Assembly: GCF_002000085.1 (NCBI RefSeq) | Contig: NZ_MUZU01000005.1 | Location: 186,001 to 250,000 of the forward strand | Direction: 5' to 3' | Length of the DNA: 64,000 nt | DNA from: Pseudocolwellia agarivorans | Lineage (GTDB): Bacteria; Pseudomonadota; Gammaproteobacteria; Enterobacterales; Alteromonadaceae | Part shown: positions 54,223-62,751 of the stretch, piece by piece | How the letters are laid out: the number at the start of each line of letters is the position of its first letter | Position numbering within the stretch: position 1 is the first letter of the stretch | Program-made: the position numbers and the translations under genes | Notes under the pieces: model-generated | Seen by the model: only the letters and a program-made list of their open reading frames with translations | Database searches by the model: none | What the model was told of the DNA's origin: nothing

Positions 54223-57200
54223 ATGTTGAAATTATTTGTATTCATATTAATAAGCGTTTCCTTATACAGTGGCCAAGCCAATGCAGCTGCTTGCTCGCCC
54301 CCAAATACCAGTAATTGTTATACCTTACAACTTCACTACACCTTTTCTGAAGGCCTCAATCAAAATACGGCAGATGTTAGCGGTAATGGTCGTGATGGTA
54401 CGCTACTTAATAGTCCTACTTGGGTTGCTAATGGCCCTAATTATTACCTAGAGTTTAACCGCGCTAATAAAACCAGCGTTAGATCATCAGCCTTCCTACC
54501 CCCTGCTGATGGTGTCGTTGCTTTTTGGTTGAAAGTGCCCCCCAAATCTCCTGTTAGAAGGCGTATTTTTGGCTTTGATGATGGTTGGGAAATACGCTGG
54601 GAACCTGACAATATTATGTACCTAGACATTAATAAAACAGGTACTAATGAGAGTATTCGCACTAGCTCAGCCATTACAGCTACAAACACTTGGATGCATA
54701 TTGCCGTTGTGACTAGCGCAACAGATAATACGTGGTCGGTATATATTGACGGCGTATTAGATAATAACGGTTCAGAAACACTAACAGCTCGCTCTAATCC
54801 TAAGCCATTGAGTATAGGAACACGAACAGGCAGTAATGATTACTTAGACGGTTCTATTGACGACTTTAGAATATATTCTGGTGTGCTTACCCCTGCCGAA
54901 ATAGCCGCATTAGCGGCGCAATCACCCGATTGTTGTTTAAGTTACCCCTACGAAACTGACTTTGAAGGTGCGAATACTGAATGGACACCAGATAACGACT
55001 GGGCAATGAGTAGTACAGGCCATTCGGCTTGGCAAGCCCGATCAGGTTCAAAATTTATAGATAATAATCCATCACAAGTGGACCAAGAACTTCATCGTAA
55101 TGATTATATTACTTTAAACAAGCCTGTTTATATTCCAACGAATGCGGTGCAACCCACACTAAGTTATTACTATAAATCAGGATTATTTTCAGGCCAAGTG
55201 TATAGTCAAATATCAACTAATGGCACAAGTTGGAATGCGTTAGAAACCTACACCGATAGAGATAACCATGACGAATATACAAAGCGGGAAGTCAGTTTAG
55301 CAAGTTATAAGGGCCAAGCTGTTCAAATTCGATTTCTCCAATACCATAACACAGGTGCTGGACCTCGCTTGTTTGTCATCGATGATCTTCGTATTGGTGA
55401 CTTTCAATCAGACGATTACAGTTATCCATACACCAACGGTTTTGAAACCGCTAATTTGCGAGAGCATTTTAACTATGAAGGAAACTGGAATAGCTCTCAA
55501 GCACATGATGGATTATGGTCTCCTAGTGAAGGTAATTACTTCTTAGATAATAATTACAATAATGAAAAAGAAGTACAATATTACGACCATTATGTCACCA
55601 TGAATGGCTTTATTACTCTGCCTTCAGGCTCTGCTAATCCGATGATCAGCTTTGATTATTTATCTAGTATTTTTGATGGGCAAGTTTATTTACAAATTCA
55701 AGAGTATGGCTCTACAACATGGACATATTTAAAAACCTTTAATGAGCAATTGAATCATAGCCCTCACACAAAGTACGAATATCATCTTTCAAACTATTTA
55801 GGTAAAAAAGTTCGTTTCCGCTTTAGGCAGTATTGGTACAGTAATCATCTAAATGCTCGAGCATTTTCTATTGATAATATTTTTGTTGGTGAACTCACAG
55901 ACGAACTACCTTTCCCTTACATCAATGACTTTGAAACAGTCGCAGAAAAAGCGCAATGGTACCCTGATGGTGATTGGGGCATTTCTACAGCTCATGATAG
56001 TCAATGGTTTCCTAGCAGTGGAAATTATTTTTTAGACAATAATCCTGACAAAGAAGATCAAGCACTTCATCGAGAGCACTATGCAACTATGTCTGGTTAT
56101 ATACCACTGCCGACTGATAGCAGTAACGTTGTTGTTAGCTATGATTTTTTAGCAAGTATTAAAAATGGGCAAGCGTATTTATATATTCAAAAACTTGGAG
56201 AAAGTAATTGGGTAGCCTTAAAAACATACACAGAACAATTTAATCGAAAAACTTATACTCAAGAAGAAATATCGTTAGCCGCATACGCCGGTGAAAAAGT
56301 ACGTTTTAGGTTCAGACAGTATTGGAACGCTGATACTGGAGCTCGTGTGTTTACCGTCGATAATTTTCAAGTTAAACAAGCGAATTTAGAGGAATATGCT
56401 TATCCTTACTTCAATGATTTTGAAACTTCAATATCAACCCCCACAGATAATGGGCAAGATCAATGGCAACACATTGGTGATTGGGGTGTTTCGCAGGCGC
56501 ATGACGGGGTTTATGTACCTAAAGACGGTTCTTATTTTTTAGACAACAATGTTGAATATGTAGATCAAGCCAACCATCGTGATCATTATTCAACGATGAA
56601 GGGATTTGTTCAATTACCTACATCTCCGGCTAATCCCATGGTTAGCTTTGATTACATTTTGTCGATAAATGGGGGGAATACTTATTTACAAATACAGGAA
56701 GAAGGTTCTAGTACTTGGGCCTATTTAAAAACCTTTACCGAGCAACTTAATCACACGCTTTACACTAAATATGAATATAATTTATCGGGATATTTAGGAA
56801 AAAAAGTTCGGTTTCGTTTTAGGCAATATTGGAATTCAGAGGCAGGAAAACGCGTATTTCCTATCGATAATTTTTTTATTGGCGAATTAACCCAAGCGTT
56901 ACCTTTTCCATACGCAAACGGTTTTGAAACACCTGAAGAACAAGCACAATGGTACCCCGATGGAGATTGGAACATATCTACCGCGCATGATACTAAATGG
57001 TATCCAAGCAGTGGTTCATACTTTCTAGACAATAACGCTGATAATGAAGATCAAGCCAATCATAGAGAACACTTTGCGACGTTGTCTGGTTATATACCGT
57101 TACCTGCTGATAGTAGTAACGTTGTCGTCAATTTTGATTATGTATTAGCTGCAAAAGATGGGCAATTTGAGCTGTATATACAAAAATTAGGTCAGAGTAA

Positions 57201-60200
57201 TTGGACTTATTTAAAAGCCTATACTGATCAGCTTAACCACAACAAATATACTAAAGAAGAAATTTCTTTAGCCGCTTATGGTGGTGAAAAAGTCCGCTTT
57301 AGATTTCGACAATATCATTACTCTAGTGGTGGTGCGCGAGTTTTTTCTATCGACAATTTTAAGGTTGAATATGTAACGCTTGATGAATATAACTATCCAT
57401 ATTTTAACGATTTTGAAACACCTATTTCTACCGCGGTAATTAATGGGCAAGATCAGTGGAAAAATACAGGCGATTGGGATATTTCAAAAGCCCACGACAG
57501 TATTTATATACCAGAAAGTGGCGAATACTTTCTAGATAACAACGCCAACAATGAAGAGCAAGCCAATCATCGAGAACATTACGCTACTATGAATGGTTTT
57601 GTAACTTTACCTGAGAAGCCCGCAAACCCTATGCTTAGTTTTGATTACAACACAAAGGTATTTGGTGGGCAGGGGTACGTACAAATTCAAGAGTTCGGTT
57701 CAAATACATGGCGAAATTTAAAGACGTTCAATGAAGTGGTTAATCATACCCCTTACACTAAATTTGAATATTTTTTAGGGGCTTACGCGGGTAAGAAAGT
57801 TCGTTTTAGATTTAGACAATATTGGTATTCCGATACACGCCCTGCGCCTAATCATCAGCGCGTATTCTCAATTGACAACGTGTTTATTGGTGAGCTCACT
57901 GACGAGTTACCATACCCTTATGTAAATACTTTTGAAACACCTGCTGAGCAAGAAGAATGGCAGAATGAAGGTGATTGGGCAATTACTACAACTCATGACA
58001 CTAAATGGTATCCTAAAAACGGTAGCTACTTTTTAGACGGTAATGCTGATAATGAAGATCAAGCCAGCCATAGAGAACACTATGCAACATTGTCTGGTTA
58101 TATTCCTTTACCAGCAGATACCAGTAATGTGGTAGTAAGTTTTAATTATTTATTAAATACTTTTGAAGGCCAACCTTATATTTATATTCAAAAATTAGGT
58201 GATGATAACTGGACCTACTTACGCGCCTACACCAGTACATATAACCATGATGGTTATATGCGAGAGGAAATACCACTAACAGCCTATGCTGGCGAAAAAG
58301 TACGCTTTAGATTTAGGCAATATTATTATGGTACAGAAGGAGCTCGTGTATTTACTGTAGATGACTTCAAAGTGGGAGAGATTGATTTACCTGATTATGA
58401 ATATCCATACTTTAATGATTTTGAAACGGAAACATCTACGGCAAGTGTTAATGGCAGAGACCATTGGGATTTGCAAGGTGATTGGAATATATCTACAGAG
58501 CATAATACGGTTTATCAACCTAAAAGTGGTAGTTACTTTTTAGATAATAATGCTGATTATGAAGATCAAGCCAGCCATAGAGAACACTTTGCTGCAATGC
58601 TAGGTTATGTGCCCATTGCGTCTGATGCAAATAATCCACAGTTAAGTTTTTGGTATAAGGCTAATGTTTTCGGAGGTTTTGCTTACGTTTATATACAAGA
58701 AAAAGGCTCAAGTACTTGGAACCATCTTTTTACTTTTTCAGACCAATCTAATCACGATGAATATACTAAATATAACTATGATTTAAGCGCCTACAAAGGA
58801 AAATCTATTCGTGTGCGATTCCGTCAATATTGGTATAACGATGAAGGTGAAAGGCTTTTTACTGTTGATGACTTTAGAATTGGCGACGATGATAGAATTA
58901 ACTTAAGTTACCCTTACGAAAATACGTTTGAAACCGAAGCCGAGCGCGCTGACTTTATCCCTGATGGTGATTGGGGGATATCACAAAGCCATGATACTGA
59001 TTACGTTCCTTACGAGGGTGATTGGTTTATAGATAACAATGCAAGCTTTGAAGAGCAGCAAAATCATAGGCAGCATTATATTACTCTTGCTAATTATATT
59101 GAAATTCCTACGAATGCCGTAGTGCCTACATTAAGTTTTTGGTACAAAGCAAATAATTTTGATGGTGGGGCTTATGTAGAAATTCGCCGTAAAAATGATA
59201 CCCGCTGGATTGGTTTGTATAACTTTGTTGAAGACAAGAATCATGACGAATATGTGAAGTTTGAAGCGCATTTAGATGCATACAAAGGTGATGCCGTTAT
59301 TATTCGTTTTAGGCAGTATTGGAACAGTACTGTTGGTGAACGTGCTTTTGTTGTTGATAACTTTAGGTTAGGAGATCTTATTCAAGAGCAATATGTTTTT
59401 CCTTATTTTAATAACTTTGATACAGAAATATCGACTGCTTCAACCAATGGTAGAGATCATTGGAATACGCAACATGATTGGAAAATATCGGATCAAAATA
59501 CGGTTACAGGTTCCGCAGCTAGTGGCGATTGGTTTTTAGATAATAACCCTGACGATGAAGATCAACGTCGTCATTATGAACAATACGCCAATATGCATGG
59601 GTTTATTCCTATTCCAGCAAGTGCGGTTAATCCTAAAGTGAGTTTTGACTATCAGAGTAATCTCTTGGGTGGTTATGCTTATTTACAAATACAAAAGGCG
59701 GGGTCTTCAACATGGACCTACTTAAAAACTTTTAGCACAAATGATAATACTGCTGTTTATAAAAATTATAGTCGCTCGCTAACCGATTACAAAGGTGAAA
59801 GCGTTCGCTTTAGGTTTAGGCAGCATTATAATTCAACCGCTGGTGAACGCGTATTTAACGTTGATAATTTTACCGTTGATCAAGAACTACTGGGTATTTG
59901 GTATTTTGAAGAAAACTGGCAAGATGCAACAGGTAATGGCGTTAATTTAAACCCAGTAAATACGCCTGTTTTTGATGATACTGACCGAGCCAAAGACGGT
60001 GATATTGGCTCAAATACGAGTACCTGTTTTTATACGGGTTATGAAAACGACCAATATGCTATAGCGCCGAATACGGATATACAAAGTCACTTCAATGAAA
60101 TAACCGTATCCGCATGGATAAACCCTACATCTTATAATGCAAGTTTGAGTACTATTTTTAGTAAAAGCGACGATTTTTCTATCTACTTAAACAGTGCCGG

Positions 60201-62664
60201 TAATATTCAGTGGCAATACCTAAATACTCAACTCACCAGTGGTTCAGCTGTACCATTAAATCAATGGACGCATATCGCCCTTACCTTTAAAAATGGTGAA
60301 CAACACATATATATCAATGGTGTAAGTGCTGCTTCTGCATCAGTCGCAGGAGTACTTACTGATTTAGATGAAAACATATACATTGCTGCTGATTTAAATA
60401 GCACCAATAATACGGTTTATTCTGATCGATATTTTCAAGGCACTATTGATGAATTACGAGTGTACCGTATTGCGCAAAGTGCCTCTGCAATATCAACCGA
60501 TATGGACGTACTGCACCCATGTGATATTAGTATAACTCCAGATCATTATCGAATAGAGCATGATGGTTTAGGACTTACCTGTGAGGCTGAAAACGTAACA
60601 ATTAAAGCTTGTAATAATGCAGCATGTACTGAATTGAATGAAGAGCCGAAAACGGTTAATTTCTTGATTGATGGGGCAATTAATTCAACACGAACCTTCA
60701 CAAAAGAAATAACTTTTAGTTTTGACCAAAAAACGCTAGCAACAGTTGCATTATCGGTCAATGCAGATGTTAATAGCCCGTCTATTAATAGTTTTCAGTG
60801 TGTGGGTGGTGAAGCCGCAACGCCATGTAACATGGTGTTTAACGATGCTGAATTGAAATTTTTGTATAACAATAATATTGATACGCCCATTGATAATCAA
60901 ATAGCAGGAGAAGTTTTTCCTAAAAGCTTACATGTTAAAGCAGTTGAAAATAACAATGGCGCTTGTGTTAGCACCTTTAATAATAAAACGGTGAATATAG
61001 GCCTATCTCAAGAAAATTCGGTACCAAGTGGCACTGCGGGGCAGTTTTTTTATGCTAACAGTACAGTTATTGGAAAACACGGCGACTACACTAATGTGGC
61101 GTTAACCTTTGATAATGAGGGTAAAGCTATAATTCCAAACGCTAGATATGACGATGCAGGGCAAATTCGGTTACATGCTAAGTACAGTGAGGGTGTGGGA
61201 GGAGCTAATTTAATTGGTGTTAGTAATAATTTTTGGGTAAGCCCCGCAATGTTAAGAATAACAACGGCAGTATCAGACCTTGATACTACGGCATTGAATA
61301 ACAATACCAATTCAGGCACTCCAACAATAGTCGCGGGTAAAACATTTAAATTAAATGTTACAGCCTACAATGCAAAAGGTCTGTCTAATTTTAAAGCTGA
61401 GCATATTACGCAAAACTACACCTCTTCTAGCCTACAATTATCTGTAGAAAGAATGGGGCCAACGGGGGCTGATACCTTTAATGGCAAGTTGAGTCTTGAA
61501 TCTGGTTCTAATAGCTCATCAATTACGAGTACAACTTCATCTTTACCAAGTTACCAAGATGTAACATTAAAAGTTGAAAATGGTCAGTTACTTTCTGATG
61601 CAAAATATTCAGAGGTTGGTTTATTAAAAGTCGATATTCAAGATTTTGAATACGGTGGTATTGCAAACACAAGCATACCGTCAAGTGGAGCGATCGATGT
61701 AGGGCGTTTTATACCTGATCATTTTGATGTATCAATAGATACAAATAATGGTAACGGTTCATTCGAAAATGCTTGCGAACTTGGTGCTCAACACTTTACA
61801 TACACAGGACAAAAATTTACCTATCAGTCTGCGCCAAAACTCATTATTAATGCGATGAATGCGGATGGAGGTATTACTCAAAACTATACCCATACTGATT
61901 ACAGAAAATTAAAAGCCTCTGAAACCAGCATAAAGAGAACTTTTCCACTACTTGATGAAGACCAAAAAGGGGCTGATTTAATAAATAATGTGGATGTAGA
62001 TAGAACATCATCAGCAGGTACACTGTCAATTTCTAAAGACTCTGCTGATAAAGATATTCACGGCTCTCTGACTTATACTTTTAACAAAGATGATGAATTT
62101 AGCTATACCAAGAATACAAATTCAAAAATTGGTGAATTTTCTTCTAAATATATTATTACCCTTGAAAGTGTTGAAGATAGCGATAGTGTGTCAGATTCCT
62201 CTGGAAATCAGTCATCCACACCGTTACCTTTATCTATAACCCCCGAACAAATAAAGCTTCGTTATGGCCGTTTGGCATTAAATGATAATTTTGGCCCTGA
62301 AACAAGCGATTTACCTATCACCTTATTTGCTCAGTACTGGGATGGTGATAAGTTTATAATCAATACCGCTGATCAATGTACCTTTGCAGATCCAGATAAG
62401 TTAAAAGTCTCAAAGTTTAATTTAACTGAGGTTAAAACAACAACGACAAAAGCCTTTAGCGAGGGAGAAAGACCGTTTGTGTTAAAAGCTCCTGGCGCAG
62501 GTAATAGGGGAACTGCTGAGCTAGAATACGAGACGATACTTATGCCATGGTTACAATATGATTGGCAAGGAGATGGTTCTCAACTCAATCCACAAGCTAA
62601 CGCCGTATTTGGTATTTATCGCGGTAACGATAGGGTTATTTACTGGCGAGAAGTGTTCAGGTAA
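54223..62664 (+). CDS. mshQ: Giant MshQ-like surface protein: LamG - ten repeats - LamG - DUF6701
   Basis: A 2813-residue exported protein. Signal peptide (residues 1-23, ending QANAA); LamG-like domain 1 (about 30-235, 'SGNGRDGTLLNSP', 'WSVYIDGVLD', 'DGSIDDFRIYSGVLTP'); ten repeats of about 163-173 residues (241-1890); LamG domain 2 (1891-2100); and a C-terminal DUF6701 region (2102-2813) ending 'WLQYDWQGDG...ANAVFGIYRGNDRVIYWREVF', the known MSHA biogenesis MshQ ending. MshQ genes normally sit at the end of the msh pilus operon; here no msh gene is near, and the protein is much longer than usual MshQ forms. It may be an adhesin or pilus-associated surface protein; sugar binding by LamG is inference. 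No clear SD. Confidence 0.85.
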   Translation: MLKLFVFILISVSLYSGQANAAACSPPNTSNCYTLQLHYTFSEGLNQNTADVSGNGRDGTLLNSPTWVANGPNYYLEFNRANKTSVRSSAFLPPADGVVAFWLKVPPKSPVRRRIFGFDDGWEIRWEPDNIMYLDINKTGTNESIRTSSAITATNTWMHIAVVTSATDNTWSVYIDGVLDNNGSETLTARSNPKPLSIGTRTGSNDYLDGSIDDFRIYSGVLTPAEIAALAAQSPDCCLSYPYETDFEGANTEWTPDNDWAMSSTGHSAWQARSGSKFIDNNPSQVDQELHRNDYITLNKPVYIPTNAVQPTLSYYYKSGLFSGQVYSQISTNGTSWNALETYTDRDNHDEYTKREVSLASYKGQAVQIRFLQYHNTGAGPRLFVIDDLRIGDFQSDDYSYPYTNGFETANLREHFNYEGNWNSSQAHDGLWSPSEGNYFLDNNYNNEKEVQYYDHYVTMNGFITLPSGSANPMISFDYLSSIFDGQVYLQIQEYGSTTWTYLKTFNEQLNHSPHTKYEYHLSNYLGKKVRFRFRQYWYSNHLNARAFSIDNIFVGELTDELPFPYINDFETVAEKAQWYPDGDWGISTAHDSQWFPSSGNYFLDNNPDKEDQALHREHYATMSGYIPLPTDSSNVVVSYDFLASIKNGQAYLYIQKLGESNWVALKTYTEQFNRKTYTQEEISLAAYAGEKVRFRFRQYWNADTGARVFTVDNFQVKQANLEEYAYPYFNDFETSISTPTDNGQDQWQHIGDWGVSQAHDGVYVPKDGSYFLDNNVEYVDQANHRDHYSTMKGFVQLPTSPANPMVSFDYILSINGGNTYLQIQEEGSSTWAYLKTFTEQLNHTLYTKYEYNLSGYLGKKVRFRFRQYWNSEAGKRVFPIDNFFIGELTQALPFPYANGFETPEEQAQWYPDGDWNISTAHDTKWYPSSGSYFLDNNADNEDQANHREHFATLSGYIPLPADSSNVVVNFDYVLAAKDGQFELYIQKLGQSNWTYLKAYTDQLNHNKYTKEEISLAAYGGEKVRFRFRQYHYSSGGARVFSIDNFKVEYVTLDEYNYPYFNDFETPISTAVINGQDQWKNTGDWDISKAHDSIYIPESGEYFLDNNANNEEQANHREHYATMNGFVTLPEKPANPMLSFDYNTKVFGGQGYVQIQEFGSNTWRNLKTFNEVVNHTPYTKFEYFLGAYAGKKVRFRFRQYWYSDTRPAPNHQRVFSIDNVFIGELTDELPYPYVNTFETPAEQEEWQNEGDWAITTTHDTKWYPKNGSYFLDGNADNEDQASHREHYATLSGYIPLPADTSNVVVSFNYLLNTFEGQPYIYIQKLGDDNWTYLRAYTSTYNHDGYMREEIPLTAYAGEKVRFRFRQYYYGTEGARVFTVDDFKVGEIDLPDYEYPYFNDFETETSTASVNGRDHWDLQGDWNISTEHNTVYQPKSGSYFLDNNADYEDQASHREHFAAMLGYVPIASDANNPQLSFWYKANVFGGFAYVYIQEKGSSTWNHLFTFSDQSNHDEYTKYNYDLSAYKGKSIRVRFRQYWYNDEGERLFTVDDFRIGDDDRINLSYPYENTFETEAERADFIPDGDWGISQSHDTDYVPYEGDWFIDNNASFEEQQNHRQHYITLANYIEIPTNAVVPTLSFWYKANNFDGGAYVEIRRKNDTRWIGLYNFVEDKNHDEYVKFEAHLDAYKGDAVIIRFRQYWNSTVGERAFVVDNFRLGDLIQEQYVFPYFNNFDTEISTASTNGRDHWNTQHDWKISDQNTVTGSAASGDWFLDNNPDDEDQRRHYEQYANMHGFIPIPASAVNPKVSFDYQSNLLGGYAYLQIQKAGSSTWTYLKTFSTNDNTAVYKNYSRSLTDYKGESVRFRFRQHYNSTAGERVFNVDNFTVDQELLGIWYFEENWQDATGNGVNLNPVNTPVFDDTDRAKDGDIGSNTSTCFYTGYENDQYAIAPNTDIQSHFNEITVSAWINPTSYNASLSTIFSKSDDFSIYLNSAGNIQWQYLNTQLTSGSAVPLNQWTHIALTFKNGEQHIYINGVSAASASVAGVLTDLDENIYIAADLNSTNNTVYSDRYFQGTIDELRVYRIAQSASAISTDMDVLHPCDISITPDHYRIEHDGLGLTCEAENVTIKACNNAACTELNEEPKTVNFLIDGAINSTRTFTKEITFSFDQKTLATVALSVNADVNSPSINSFQCVGGEAATPCNMVFNDAELKFLYNNNIDTPIDNQIAGEVFPKSLHVKAVENNNGACVSTFNNKTVNIGLSQENSVPSGTAGQFFYANSTVIGKHGDYTNVALTFDNEGKAIIPNARYDDAGQIRLHAKYSEGVGGANLIGVSNNFWVSPAMLRITTAVSDLDTTALNNNTNSGTPTIVAGKTFKLNVTAYNAKGLSNFKAEHITQNYTSSSLQLSVERMGPTGADTFNGKLSLESGSNSSSITSTTSSLPSYQDVTLKVENGQLLSDAKYSEVGLLKVDIQDFEYGGIANTSIPSSGAIDVGRFIPDHFDVSIDTNNGNGSFENACELGAQHFTYTGQKFTYQSAPKLIINAMNADGGITQNYTHTDYRKLKASETSIKRTFPLLDEDQKGADLINNVDVDRTSSAGTLSISKDSADKDIHGSLTYTFNKDDEFSYTKNTNSKIGEFSSKYIITLESVEDSDSVSDSSGNQSSTPLPLSITPEQIKLRYGRLALNDNFGPETSDLPITLFAQYWDGDKFIINTADQCTFADPDKLKVSKFNLTEVKTTTTKAFSEGERPFVLKAPGAGNRGTAELEYETILMPWLQYDWQGDGSQLNPQANAVFGIYRGNDRVIYWREVFR
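54943..59892 (+). repeat. Ten tandem jelly-roll-like repeats in alternating A/B units
   Basis: Repeat starts (YPY/FPY codons) are at 54943, 55423, 55912, 56401, 56905, 57394, 57913, 58402, 58909 and 59398. Each unit has 'NxFET', 'GDW', 'SGxYFLDNN', 'HREHYATM', 'VRFRFRQYW' and 'xVDNFxxG'. Units 3, 5, 7 and 9 are all exactly 489 bp and open 'LPFPYxNxFE'; units 4, 6, 8 and 10 open 'YxYPYFNxFxTxIST' and vary from 495 to 519 bp, so the array grew as roughly 1-kb dimers. The pattern suggests a MAM/choice-of-anchor-J-like beta sandwich. Confidence 0.85.
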
Positions 62665-62697
62665 TAGCACTCAATTCGATACGCTTACTATCATTAC

Positions 62698-62725
62698 ATT
62701 GAGCTATTTTTAACAATAGCTCAAT
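62698..62725. terminator. Hairpin between convergent mshQ-like and FG-GAP-like genes
   Basis: ATTGAGCTATT / AATAGCTCAAT perfect 11-bp stem with loop TTTAAC, 34 bp after the giant gene's stop and 27 bp before the convergent stop. T-runs are short, so termination is likely, not certain. Confidence 0.62.
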
Positions 62726-62751
62726 TGATTCTTCGATGTGTCTAAAAACAA

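Noticed and set aside
54943-59892. Repeat array as a CRISPR or assembly artefact
   Set aside because: Units are about 490 bp, coding, in frame and diverged from each other, with alternating classes; a collapse or duplication error would give identical copies.
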